This document shows, piece by piece, positions 17,374-25,741 of a stretch of 64,000 bases of DNA; the stretch's first letter is position 1, and each line of letters opens with the position of its first letter. This DNA is from Miltoncostaea sp050250915. Its GTDB lineage: Bacteria; Actinomycetota; Thermoleophilia; Miltoncostaeales; Miltoncostaeaceae. The position numbers were made by a program, and so were the translations under genes. The DNA lies in the NCBI GenBank assembly GCA_050250915.1, contig JBFWNT010000008.1, positions 78,340 through 142,339 of the forward strand. Direction: 5' to 3'. Under the pieces are notes generated by a model. The model saw only the letters and a program-made list of their open reading frames with translations. It did not search any database and was not told the DNA's origin.

Positions 17374-18675
17374 TCAGACGCTCAGCCCGGGGATGCGGAT
17401 GAGGGCGACGCCGTCGCCGGCGGGGCCTCCGCCGATCGCCGCCGCGCCGCCCGCCAGCGCGAGGACCCGGGCCACGTAGGCCTGGGTCTCCGGGTACGGC
17501 GGGATCCCCCCGTACCGCTCCACCGCCCCCGGCCCGGCGTTGTACGCCGCCAGCGCCAGCGGCACCGACCCGAACGACCGGACATGCCCCGACAGCAACC
17601 GCGCCGCGGCCGGGACGGCCTGGGCCGGGTCGAACGGGTCCGTGACCCCCAGCCCCCGCGCCGTGCCCGGCATCAGCTGGGCGATGCCCTGCGCACCCGC
17701 CGGGCTGACCGCATTCGGGTCGAAGCCGGATTCCGACCGCAGGAGGGCCGCGAGGAGCACCGGCTGCAGGCCGTTCCGTGTCGCCGAGGTCGTGATGAGG
17801 GTGCGGTATCGCTCCGGGACCCAGTCCGGCAGCGCCGTCGCCGCGGCAGGCGTGGCCGCCGATCCCGCGGTGGCGGCCACGCCGCAGCCGGGCACGTACC
17901 CCCAGTGCCACGGCTCCCAGGAGTACCGCTGGACGAACCCGAACCGGCCACCGTTGGCGCGCAGCCAGGCGTGGGCGCCGTCACCGCCGAGCATGTTCAG
18001 GTCGAGCTCCGTCGCGTCCCGGTGGCGACTGCGCCCCGGCGGCGCCACCCACTTCGGATCCGGGTGGCGGCGGAACAGCACCGCCTGCTCGGCGTCGCTC
18101 CGGAAGCCGCTCGTGACCATCAGGTCCACCCCGTCGGCGTGGGCGGCCGCGTCCATCAGGTCGAAGGCCGCCGCGACGGCGGGGCACATCGGCTTCCCAT
18201 CCCGGTACACCAACGGCCCCTGGTAGCCGCCGCCGCTCGCCCATCCCGTCGCGCCGGCCGGCATCGCCGCGCTCGCCAGCAGTCCCGCACGCGCGACGGC
18301 CCGCGCGCGCAGCCCGCGGGGCGCCGGGACGCTCACCTCCACCTGCACGGAGGTCGGCGGCCACGACGCCGGGTCGGGGAACGCGATCGCCTCGACCCGG
18401 GCGCCGGCGGGGCGCGCCGCCGCGCCGGCCACGGCCGCGAGGCGGGCGCGCCAGGCGGCCGACGAGGCCGCGCCGTTCGGGTCGGCCGCCACCTCGCCCA
18501 GGCGGGCCCGCAGCTCCCGGGCCGCGGAGACCGCGGCGACGTCCGCGACCGTCTGAGCCCGCACCACGGCGACGTGGGCCCGGCCGATCGCGAAGAGCGC
18601 CACCGCGCCCGCCATGACGAGCGCCGCCGTGACCAGCACCAGCGGCAGCGCCTGCCCCTGCTGGCCGCGCCTCAC
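17374..18675 (-). CDS. TadG-like / D,D-carboxypeptidase (VanY) / lytic transglycosylase fusion
   Basis: A 433-residue exported protein in three parts. Residues 1-60 are pilin-like (GQQGQALPLVLV, one membrane helix, then VRAQTVADVAAVSAARELR) as in TadG/Flp accessory proteins. Residues 155-265 form a VanY-type D,D-carboxypeptidase with SGFRS (189-193), the zinc ligands His218 and Asp225, and WEPWHWG (His257). Residues 285-410 form a Slt-type transglycosylase with a catalytic glutamate near 315 (RSESGFDP), AQGIAQLMP and AYNAGPG. The GTG overlaps the upstream TadE-like stop. It should trim and cut peptidoglycan, perhaps to let a pilus through. Confidence 0.85.
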   Translation of the reverse strand: MRRGQQGQALPLVLVTAALVMAGAVALFAIGRAHVAVVRAQTVADVAAVSAARELRARLGEVAADPNGAASSAAWRARLAAVAGAAARPAGARVEAIAFPDPASWPPTSVQVEVSVPAPRGLRARAVARAGLLASAAMPAGATGWASGGGYQGPLVYRDGKPMCPAVAAAFDLMDAAAHADGVDLMVTSGFRSDAEQAVLFRRHPDPKWVAPPGRSRHRDATELDLNMLGGDGAHAWLRANGGRFGFVQRYSWEPWHWGYVPGCGVAATAGSAATPAAATALPDWVPERYRTLITTSATRNGLQPVLLAALLRSESGFDPNAVSPAGAQGIAQLMPGTARGLGVTDPFDPAQAVPAAARLLSGHVRSFGSVPLALAAYNAGPGAVERYGGIPPYPETQAYVARVLALAGGAAAIGGGPAGDGVALIRIPGLSV

Positions 18676-18941
18676 GGGGTGCGGACGCCGACCCGGGCCG
18701 GCACGCGCAGCCCGCGCATCCCGGGCAGGAACGCGGGCACGCGGGCGGCCGCGTCGACCACCACGACCCGGCCCGCGCCGGACGCGCCCAGGGCGTCGCG
18801 GCGCACCTGCTCGTCGGCGCGCAGGGCCGCCGTGACCACTGCGGCGAGCTGCCATCCGACCAGCGCCACCACCAGCAGGAGCGGCAGCAGCGCGAGCACC
18901 TCGACCGCGGCCTGGCCGCCGCCCGCCCGGCGCCGGCTCAC
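18672..18941 (-). CDS. TadE-like pseudopilin (89 residues)
   Basis: The N-terminus RRRAGGGQAAVEVLALLPLL is a class III prepilin or TadE motif (G-Q-A-A-V-E before a single hydrophobic helix, residues 8-32). The short extracytoplasmic tail ends RVGVRTP. GTG and stop codons overlap the genes on both sides (GTGA at 18941-18938 and 18675-18672), so the three genes are translated as one unit. The Tad ATPase, platform and peptidase genes are not in the window. Confidence 0.72.
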   Translation of the reverse strand: MSRRRAGGGQAAVEVLALLPLLLVVALVGWQLAAVVTAALRADEQVRRDALGASGAGRVVVVDAAARVPAFLPGMRGLRVPARVGVRTP

Positions 18942-19246
18942 GGCCCCACCTCGACCGTGAACGGCTCCGGCAGCCCGGTGAGCGGGAGCCGCACCCGCAG
19001 GCCGTCGGTGCCCGCCGTGACCCGTGCGCGCCGCGCCCACCCGGGCGGGAGGGCCGCGCGCGCCGCCGGGGCGGCGGGGGCGCCCACCTCGGCGGCCCGC
19101 TCGCCGTGCCGGGCGGCGGCTCCGGCGACGCCGAGGACGTGGCCCGCCACGATCATCTGCCACGCCAGCCAGGCGGCGATCGCGACGACGGGCAGGACCG
19201 CGAGGAGCTCGACGGCGGCCTGGCCGCGGGGGCGGGGGCGGTGCAT
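18938..19246 (-). CDS. TadE-like pseudopilin (102 residues)
   Basis: It begins MHRPRPRGQAAVELLAVLPV, the same G-Q-A-A-V-E-L motif plus one membrane helix (about 13-35), followed by a small extracellular domain rich in alanine and ending LPEPFTVEVGP. It is the first gene of a three-gene operon with another TadE-like protein and the VanY/transglycosylase fusion. TAGCGT (19258-19253) lies six bases before the ATG, so translation probably starts leaderless. Confidence 0.72.
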   Translation of the reverse strand: MHRPRPRGQAAVELLAVLPVVAIAAWLAWQMIVAGHVLGVAGAAARHGERAAEVGAPAAPAARAALPPGWARRARVTAGTDGLRVRLPLTGLPEPFTVEVGP

Positions 19247-19316
19247 GGGCCGACGCTAGGCGGGGCCCCTGTGACGGATCAGCGCACGAGCGTGACGGTG
19301 CGCGCGCAGATGTGTG

Positions 19317-19439
19317 TCAGTGCTCGGACCGCCGCCTCAGCGACGACACCACTGCGCTTGCCGACGTCACGACCACCGCGCCGGCGCCGGCGATGAGTGC
19401 GCGGCGCCAGAACGGTCGCCTCCCGCCTCGCACGGTCAC
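19317..19439 (-). CDS. 40-residue single-helix membrane protein
   Basis: The frame starts at a GTG that overlaps the stop of the upstream coiled-coil gene (GTGA at 19439-19436). It encodes a basic N-terminus (RGGRRPFWRRALIAGAG), a hydrophobic segment VVVTSASAVVSSL and a basic end. No family is recognised. The coupling and the positive-inside pattern argue that it is real and works with its neighbour. Confidence 0.45.
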   Translation of the reverse strand: MTVRGGRRPFWRRALIAGAGAVVVTSASAVVSSLRRRSEH

Positions 19440-20338
19440 GCCGCCATCGCGTTGCGGCGGCGCGTGGACGCGCGGCGCACGGCCTGGACGAGCTCGTCCT
19501 TCGTCATCCCGGAGCGGCCGTCGATGTCGAGCGACGCCGCCAGGTCGATCAGCTCGGGCTTCGTCTTGCCGGCGATGTCCTCGAGCGCGGGCTCGGCGTC
19601 GGCGTCCCCCACGAGCTCAGCCGCCTCGTCGCGCACGGCGCCGCGGGCCCCGTCGGCCTCGGCGGCGCGGGCATCGGCGGCACGGGCGGTCGCGTCGGCC
19701 TGGTCGCTCATGGCGCGGGCGCGGCGGTGGGCGTCCTCGGCCGCGGCGCGGGCGGCCTCCGCGGCCTCGTCGGCGAGCGCACGGGCGGCGGCGAGCTGCT
19801 CCTGGGCGGCCCGCATCTCCTCGTCGGCGGCGTCGCGGGCGTCCTGCGCCCGCTGCGCGGCCTGCCCCCGCTCGGCCTCGTTCCGCGCCGCGACCTCATC
19901 GACGCGACGGGCGGCGTCCGCCTCGGCCTCCGCGCGGGCCTCGGCCACGCGCTGCTTGGTCTCCGCCGCGCCGGCCTTCTTGGCCTCCTGGATCCGCTCC
20001 CGCCCCTCGGCGATGACCGCCTTCTCGCGCGCCGCCAGCTCGTCGGCCTCGCGGGCCCGGCGCAGCGCGTCCTCCTCGGCGCTCCGGGCCTCCTCGAGCG
20101 CCTCGCGGGCGCGCTGCAGCCGCAGGTCGAGCGAGTCGGGGCCGAACGGCACCGCGTCGGCGACGGTCTCGCTCGCCCGGCGGACGCCGTCGCGCGCGCC
20201 ATCGACGGCACGGTCGACCGGCGCCGGCGTCAGGTACCGGCGGATCAGCCACCCCGTGTTCTCCGGGAGCTCCGCGATGGCGGTCCGGGCGTGGTGCATC
20301 AACCACTGCCCAGGATGGTCGGGGCGCTCTGAACTCAT
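19436..20338 (-). CDS. Alanine-rich coiled-coil protein with C-terminal Rho-N/SAP-like domain
   Basis: A 300-residue protein. After a 60-residue N-terminus, residues 75-240 are an uninterrupted coiled coil of Ala/Glu/Arg heptads. Residues 262-290 (KTKPELIDLAASLDIDGR, MTKDELVQAVR) match the Rho-termination-factor N-terminal/SAP-like helical motif that binds nucleic acid. The end is basic (RRASTRRRNAMAA). No signal peptide is present. It could bridge DNA or RNA to another structure; the actual role is unknown. It is coupled to a 40-residue membrane protein. Confidence 0.65.
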   Translation of the reverse strand: MSSERPDHPGQWLMHHARTAIAELPENTGWLIRRYLTPAPVDRAVDGARDGVRRASETVADAVPFGPDSLDLRLQRAREALEEARSAEEDALRRAREADELAAREKAVIAEGRERIQEAKKAGAAETKQRVAEARAEAEADAARRVDEVAARNEAERGQAAQRAQDARDAADEEMRAAQEQLAAARALADEAAEAARAAAEDAHRRARAMSDQADATARAADARAAEADGARGAVRDEAAELVGDADAEPALEDIAGKTKPELIDLAASLDIDGRSGMTKDELVQAVRRASTRRRNAMAA

Positions 20339-20486
20339 CGAAACCCGTCCTCGGGACGCATTGCCGGTCGGGCTCGGCCTACCCGGCGTCCACCTCCCGG
20401 GAATCGTCGGTTGCAGGCGTTTCGTTGATTCCGCAGGATCGGGGCGCCCGACGGTCACGCCGCGACAGGATCCGGGCAGGCGGGTT

Positions 20487-20855
20487 TCAGCGGAAGCGGC
20501 GGCTCTCCCGGACGACCCAGACGATGACGAGCACCAGGACCGCGATGAGCGCGATCACCCCGAGCGGCGTGAGGCGGTCGCCGAGGAGCGGGAACCCGCC
20601 GATGAGCAGGAACGCGATGCCGATGCCGCAGGCGATGATCACGTACCGCTGCCACGGCTTCAGGACCAGCCAGGCCAGCTCGTTCTGGCGGAAGTAGTTG
20701 TAGCCGAAGACGATCAGGGCGGCGACGAACAGGACCTGGATGATCAGCCCGAGGGAGCCGGCGGTCGCACCGAAGCCCTCCTGCGAGACGAACACCAGGC
20801 CGGCGATCGCCGCGATGATCAGGAAGTTCCGGACCCCGATCCAGTTGATCCTCAC
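20487..20855 (-). CDS. Small integral membrane protein, unknown
   Basis: A 122-residue protein with four hydrophobic segments (about 10-25, 33-50, 68-85, 95-113) and a basic C-terminus RESRRFR. No family is recognised. The GTG start lies nine bases after the thrS stop on the same strand, so it is probably co-transcribed with thrS. A YNYFRQNELAWLVLKPWQRY loop between segments 2 and 3 is aromatic and may face the cytoplasm. Confidence 0.55.
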   Translation of the reverse strand: MRINWIGVRNFLIIAAIAGLVFVSQEGFGATAGSLGLIIQVLFVAALIVFGYNYFRQNELAWLVLKPWQRYVIIACGIGIAFLLIGGFPLLGDRLTPLGVIALIAVLVLVIVWVVRESRRFR

Positions 20856-20864
20856 GGCCGCGCC

Positions 20865-22769
20865 CTACCCCTCCCCGACCTCGTCGCGCAGCGCCGCCGC
20901 CAGCGCGGCGATCGCGGGCGTGCCCCGGTCGCCCCCGTGGCGGGCGCGGACGGAGGCGGTCCCCGCCTCCTCCTCCTTGTCGCCGACCACCAGGAGATAC
21001 GGGATCTTGGCGAGCTCGCCGTCGCGGATACGACGTCCGACCGACTCCGAGCGGGCGTCGATGCCCACCCGCAGGCCGAAGTCGCGCAGCCGCGCGCGCA
21101 CCGACTCGGCGTACGGCGCGTGGCGGTCGGCGATGGGGAGGATCCGCGCCTGCTCGGGCGCCAGCCACAGCGGGAAGTCGCCGCCGGTGTTCTCGATGAG
21201 GATTCCGAGGAAGCGCTCGATCGACCCGGTGATGGCCCGGTGGATCATCACCGGCCGCTCGTCCTGGTCGTCGGCGTTGGTGAACGTCAGGTCGAAGCGC
21301 TCGGGGAACCAGAAGTCGAGCTGGCAGGTGCCGAGCTGCCACGAGCGACCCATCACGTCGGTCACCTGGAAGTCGATCTTCGGGCCGTAGAAGGCGCCGT
21401 CGCCCTCCTTCAGGCCGTACTCGCGGTCGCCGAGGGCCTGGCGCAGCGCCTCCTCGGCCTGGTCCCACATCGACTGCTCGCCGATCGCCTTCTCGGGGCG
21501 GGTGGAGAGCTTGAGCTCGACGTGCTCGAACCCGAACCGGCCGTAGAAGCGGTCGGTGAGCGCCAGGACCGCGTTGACCTCGTCCTGCACCTGGTCGAGG
21601 CGGCAGAAGATGTGGGCGTCGTCCTGGGTGAACGCCCGCACCCGGAACAGGCCGTGCAGCACGCCCGACAGCTCGTGGCGGTGGACGTGGCCGAACTCGG
21701 CGTAGCGGAGCGGCAGCTCGCGGTAGGAGTGCCGGCGGCTGCGGTACACGAGGCACGCGCCGGGGCAGTTCATCGGCTTCACCGCGAAGCTCTGTTCCTC
21801 GATCTCGGTGAAGTACATGTTCTCGCGGTAGTTGTCCCAGTGGCCCGAGGTCTTCCAGAGCTCGGTGTCGAGCATCGTGGGGGTCTGGATCTCCGCGTAG
21901 TCCATGTTCGCCAGCTCGTCGCGGACGGCCTGCCTGATGCCGTTGACCACCACCATCCCGCGGGGCAGGAAGAACGGGAACCCGGGGCCGTGCTCGTCGA
22001 AGTGGAAGAGCTCCAGGTCGCGTCCGACGCGCCGGTGGTCGCGGGCGCGGGCCTGCTCGAGCCGCTCCAGGTAGGCGTCCAGCTCCTTCCGCTGCGGGAA
22101 CGCCGTCGCGTAGAGGCGGGTGAGCTGCGGGTTCTTCTCGCTGCCGCGCCAGTAGGCGCCCGCCACCGACATGAGCTTGACGGGGCCGATGCGCCCGGTG
22201 TCCTGCACGTGCGGGCCGCGGCAAAGGTCGACGAACTCGCGGTCGCGGTAGAGGGACACGGTCGTCTCGCCCTGCCCCTCCAGGACGCCCACCTGGTCGA
22301 CCTTGAACGTCTCCCCCTGCTCGCCGAAGAACGCCAGCGCGTCGCCGGTGCTCATCACGGAGCGCTGGAACGGCGCCTTCGAGGCGATGATGCGCGCGAT
22401 CTCCGCCTCGATGGCCGGGAAGTCGTCCTCGGTGATCGGCCGGGGCGCGTCGAAGTCGTAGTAGAAGCCGTCCTCGATCGGCGGCCCGAAGCCGAGCCTG
22501 GTGCCGGGGATGAGCGTCTGGACCGCCTCCGCCATCACGTGGGCCGCCGAGTGGCGCATCACGTAGAGGTAGTCGTCGCCGCTCCTGGGGGTCACGATCT
22601 GGATCTCGTCGCCGTCCGCCAGGGGCAGCGCCAGGTCGCGGATCTCGTCGCCCACGCGCACGGCGACCGCGGCCTTGGCCAGGCCGGGTCCGATCGCGGC
22701 GGCGGCGTCGTGCCCGGTGGCCCCGTCGGGCAACTCGAGCCGGTTGCCATCGGGCAGCGTCACGGTCAC
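20865..22769 (-). CDS. thrS: Threonyl-tRNA synthetase
   Basis: A 634-residue class II synthetase. Residues 1-60 are a TGS domain; the editing domain (MRHSAAHVMAEAV, then the YRDREFVDLCRGPHV zinc-site region) follows. The catalytic core has motif 1 near MDYAEIQTPTML, motif 2 (FRVRAFTQDDAHIFC) and motif 3 with IHRAITGSIERFLGIL. The anticodon-binding domain is C-terminal. Zinc ligands of the core include the PMNCPG cysteine. TAGGAT (22783-22778) is eight bases before the GTG. Full length. No T-box is visible in the 62-bp divergent gap. Confidence 0.97.
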   Translation of the reverse strand: MTVTLPDGNRLELPDGATGHDAAAAIGPGLAKAAVAVRVGDEIRDLALPLADGDEIQIVTPRSGDDYLYVMRHSAAHVMAEAVQTLIPGTRLGFGPPIEDGFYYDFDAPRPITEDDFPAIEAEIARIIASKAPFQRSVMSTGDALAFFGEQGETFKVDQVGVLEGQGETTVSLYRDREFVDLCRGPHVQDTGRIGPVKLMSVAGAYWRGSEKNPQLTRLYATAFPQRKELDAYLERLEQARARDHRRVGRDLELFHFDEHGPGFPFFLPRGMVVVNGIRQAVRDELANMDYAEIQTPTMLDTELWKTSGHWDNYRENMYFTEIEEQSFAVKPMNCPGACLVYRSRRHSYRELPLRYAEFGHVHRHELSGVLHGLFRVRAFTQDDAHIFCRLDQVQDEVNAVLALTDRFYGRFGFEHVELKLSTRPEKAIGEQSMWDQAEEALRQALGDREYGLKEGDGAFYGPKIDFQVTDVMGRSWQLGTCQLDFWFPERFDLTFTNADDQDERPVMIHRAITGSIERFLGILIENTGGDFPLWLAPEQARILPIADRHAPYAESVRARLRDFGLRVGIDARSESVGRRIRDGELAKIPYLLVVGDKEEEAGTASVRARHGGDRGTPAIAALAAALRDEVGEG

Positions 22770-22831
22770 GAAGGCGGATCCTACTGGGTCCGCGACGGCC
22801 GACGGGGTTGTGGGGCGGGGCCGACCCGGGG

Positions 22832-23317
22832 ATGATCGGAGAGATGCTCGCGCGGTTCCTCTACGACGCCGACGGGCACGTGCGCGTCCGCCGGATGATC
22901 GGCGTGGTGGCGTCGTGCCTCGTCTTCGCGCTGTTCGGGACCTTCCTCCTGGCGCTGACCCCGATCTTCGGGGCGCACGAGGGCGCGCAGACCATCTGGG
23001 TCCTGTTCTGCGTCTTCCTGCTGAAGTTCCCGCTGGTCTCCCTGCTGTGGTGGTTCATCGCCCGCAACAAGGAGTGGCCGACGAAGGCGCCCAAGTGGAG
23101 CGAGCGCGAGACCCGGGAGATCCTGGCGTACCTGGTCTCGGAGGCGGACCGCGTGAGGGACCTGCCGGACGCGCCGGCCCGCCTGGCCTACCTCCAGCGC
23201 GAGGCGTGGAACGTCGCCGACCGCGTGGGCGGAGAGGTGAAGGTGGACGCCGTGAACGTGGCGCTCCACATCGACGAGATCAGCCGCCCGCGGGCGCGGA
23301 GGCCGACGGGCACCTGA
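22832..23317 (+). CDS. Membrane protein with two N-terminal helices, unknown
   Basis: A 161-residue protein. Two hydrophobic segments (about residues 23-43 and 53-75) are followed by a charged cytoplasmic domain beginning KWSERETREILAYLVSEADR. I recognise no family. ATG at 22832 or 22844 are both possible. Its stop overlaps the next start (TGATG at 23315-23319). It is divergent from thrS across 62 bp. Confidence 0.55.
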   Translation: MIGEMLARFLYDADGHVRVRRMIGVVASCLVFALFGTFLLALTPIFGAHEGAQTIWVLFCVFLLKFPLVSLLWWFIARNKEWPTKAPKWSERETREILAYLVSEADRVRDLPDAPARLAYLQREAWNVADRVGGEVKVDAVNVALHIDEISRPRARRPTGT

Positions 23318-23892
23318 TGCTGGAGGGGGCGCACGCCGACCTCCTGGACGCCGGCATCGCCGCCGACGGGAGGGCCTTCCGGGCGCTGCTGGACGGGCGC
23401 CGCGGCGACGCCCGCGAGGCGCTGCGCGAGGCCGCCGCCCTCTACCGGGCGTCCTGGGAGGCCGCGCCGCCCCGCAGCTACGGCCGGCTGGTGGCGCACC
23501 TGAAGTCGGCGGTGCTCGCGGGCGACGGCGCCGAGGCGGCCGCCTGGGTGGAGGGCGAGCTGGACGGGACCTGCGACTCGCCCACCTCCTGCTACGCCCT
23601 TGCGATCGCGGCCCTCGTCCGCGGCGACGACGCGGTCGCCGCCCGCGCGGCCGCGTCGATGGCCGAGGGTGGCGAGGCGTTCGCCCGGGCGGCCGCGGCT
23701 CTGGCGGCCATCGCCGCGGGCGACGCAGCGGCCTACCGTGACGCCGTGCTCGCGATCGTGTGGGATTTCGAGGACCGGGAGGCCCACCTCACGGGCGTGC
23801 CGATCGCGGACACCGCCCTGCTGATGGAGGCGCTGGCGGAACCGCGCGGGATGGCCACTGCGCCCGTGTCCGCCCTGATGCCGCGGCGGTGA
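23317..23892 (+). CDS. All-helical (TPR-like) protein, unknown
   Basis: A 191-residue cytosolic protein rich in alanine, arranged as paired helices (LLDGRRGDAREALREAAALY, LKSAVLAGDGAEAAAWVEGE, AALAAIAAGDAAAYRDAVLA) of about 34-40 residues, suggestive of TPR-like repeats. It contains two nearby cysteines (TCDSPTSCY). No family assignment is possible by eye. Its ATG overlaps the preceding stop, so the two are a translationally coupled pair. Confidence 0.5.
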   Translation: MLEGAHADLLDAGIAADGRAFRALLDGRRGDAREALREAAALYRASWEAAPPRSYGRLVAHLKSAVLAGDGAEAAAWVEGELDGTCDSPTSCYALAIAALVRGDDAVAARAAASMAEGGEAFARAAAALAAIAAGDAAAYRDAVLAIVWDFEDREAHLTGVPIADTALLMEALAEPRGMATAPVSALMPRR

Positions 23893-23950
23893 AACCCACC
23901 GAACGTTGGGTTGCCCGCCCGGACGGACGCGTCGTACAGTGCCGCGGGCG

Positions 23951-25678
23951 ATGAGTCGCCTCACACGGTCCCCCGTCCCCGGCGCCGCCGTCCTCCTGGC
24001 CGCAGCCGCCCTCGCCGGATCGGCGGCCGCCGCGCCCGGCGACACCGAGCTGGTCTCACGGAAGACCGACGGGTCGCCCGCGAACGGGGCGTCGGACGCC
24101 CCGGCCATCTCCGGCAACGGACGGTTCGTCTTCTTCCATTCGCTCGCGACCAACCTCCCGTCCAACAGCGACGAGAAGTCGCACGGCTACCTGCGAGACC
24201 TGACTGCGGGTTCGACCATCCTGATCGGCCGCCCCCTCATGGGGGCGCTCACGACGGACGGCGCGTTCATCGGCTCGCTCAACGAGCAGTTCGGCGTGAC
24301 CGACCGGGTCGGTCGGACGGCACTGCCGACGTTGACGGAGGCCTTCGCCGCGACCATCGGCTTCGGCGCCAACGGCCGGCAGCCGGCCCGCATACGGCCC
24401 TCGATCTCCGCCGATGGATCGCGGCTGGCGTTCGCGCGCGCCGCGGCGACCGACGAGGGCCCGCTCGGCGTCTTCGTGAAGAGCTTCGCCGACGGGAGCC
24501 TGACGCTGGTGAGCCGGAAGAGTGGCCCCGGGGGCACCCCCGCCTCGGACGTGTTCTCCTCCGCGATCTCCGGGAACGGCCGGTACGTGGCGTTCGAGTC
24601 CGACACGACCGACCTCGCGCCCGGCGACAGCGCCGGCACCAGCGACATCTGGCTCCGCGACCTGCAGACCGACGAGACCACGTTGATCAGCCGCGGCAGC
24701 GGGGCGGCGGGCGTCGCCGGCGATCGCGACTCGTTCGAGCCGAGCATCTCCGACGACGGCCGGTACGTCGCCTTCTCGTCGTACGCCAAGACGTTCGCGC
24801 CCGACGACACGGACGACCTGCCGTCGGTCTACGTCCGCGATCGGATCGCCGGCACGACGACCCTGGTCAGCCGCGCGACTGGCGCGCCGGGCGCGCCCGC
24901 GAACAACGACGCCTTCGAGGCCGACATCTCCGGCGACGGCCGCTTCGTGGCCTTCACCTCGGCGGCGTCCAACCTCGGAGCGGACGGCGGCAACGGCACC
25001 CGCGACGTCTTCGTCCGCGACCTGGCGAACGGGACGACCACGCTGGTCAGCCGCGGCCAGGGTGTCGCCGGGCCGCCGGCCCAGGGGACCTCGGAGGCAC
25101 CCGTGATCTCGGACGACGGCCGCTACGTCGCGTTCGAGTCGGACGCGCCTCTGGTGGCGGGCGCGTTCGCCGGGGTCAACATCTATCGGCGTGACCTCGG
25201 CGAGCCGCCCCCGGTCGCCGGCGGCGGCGGCGTCGGCGGTGGCGGCGCCGGCGTCGGAGGCGGCGGCGCGACCGGTCCGCAGCGGAAGGTGCGCTGCGCC
25301 GGGCTCCTGGCGACGAAGGTCGGGACCGCCAGGCGCGACGTCATCCGCGGGACCCGCAAGCGCGACGTGATCGCCGCCCTCGGCGGCAACGACACCGTGT
25401 TGGGCCTCGGCGGCGACGACGTCGTCTGCCTCGGCGACGGCGACGACACGGCCGACGGGGGCGCCGGGGCGGACCGCATCATCGGCGGCCCCGGGGCCGA
25501 CCGCCTGGCCGGCGGAGCGGGCCGCGACCTGCTCGACGGCGGCGCCGGCGCGGACGTGTTGCGCGGTGGCGCCGGCATCGACCGCCTCCTCGGCGGGGCC
25601 GGTGCGGACGCCCTGATCGGCGGGGCCGCACGCGACGCGCTGGTCGGCGGCGCCGGCAGGAACCGCCTGACCCAGTAG
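23951..25678 (+). CDS. Secreted TolB-like beta-propeller with C-terminal RTX calcium-binding repeats
   Basis: A 575-residue exported protein. The signal peptide ends near residue 28 (GSAAAAPG). Residues 45-420 carry repeated ISGDGRFVAFTS / VFVRDLANGTTTLVSR blocks of about 50-60 residues, the pattern of TolB/WD40-type propeller blades. A glycine-rich linker follows. Residues 470-575 hold nine-residue RTX repeats (GGNDTVLGL, GGAGADRIIGG) that form a calcium-binding beta-roll. RTX tails often direct type I secretion, but no secretion genes are nearby. TACAGT with a TTGCCC 18 bases upstream precedes the ATG. Confidence 0.8.
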   Translation: MSRLTRSPVPGAAVLLAAAALAGSAAAAPGDTELVSRKTDGSPANGASDAPAISGNGRFVFFHSLATNLPSNSDEKSHGYLRDLTAGSTILIGRPLMGALTTDGAFIGSLNEQFGVTDRVGRTALPTLTEAFAATIGFGANGRQPARIRPSISADGSRLAFARAAATDEGPLGVFVKSFADGSLTLVSRKSGPGGTPASDVFSSAISGNGRYVAFESDTTDLAPGDSAGTSDIWLRDLQTDETTLISRGSGAAGVAGDRDSFEPSISDDGRYVAFSSYAKTFAPDDTDDLPSVYVRDRIAGTTTLVSRATGAPGAPANNDAFEADISGDGRFVAFTSAASNLGADGGNGTRDVFVRDLANGTTTLVSRGQGVAGPPAQGTSEAPVISDDGRYVAFESDAPLVAGAFAGVNIYRRDLGEPPPVAGGGGVGGGGAGVGGGGATGPQRKVRCAGLLATKVGTARRDVIRGTRKRDVIAALGGNDTVLGLGGDDVVCLGDGDDTADGGAGADRIIGGPGADRLAGGAGRDLLDGGAGADVLRGGAGIDRLLGGAGADALIGGAARDALVGGAGRNRLTQ

Positions 25679-25680
25679 CG

Positions 25681-25703
25681 CCCGCCGCGGGGGCACCGGC
25701 GGG
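25681..25703 (+). terminator. Weak hairpin after the TolB/RTX gene
   Basis: CCCGCCG (25681-25687) can pair with CGGCGGG (25697-25703) across a nine-base loop, directly after the stop codon. No U-tract is present; the call is tentative. Confidence 0.3.
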
Positions 25704-25741
25704 GGGTTGCCTTCGCCGCGACATTCGGTACGGTGAAGGTC

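Noticed and set aside
19397..20332. Open frame antisense to the coiled-coil gene
   Set aside because: It is a codon-composition shadow of an alanine/arginine-rich coiled coil; it has no start context or family match.
22770..22831. T-box or other riboswitch upstream of thrS
   Set aside because: The 62-bp gap is too short for a T-box, and the -10 box lies eight bases before the start.
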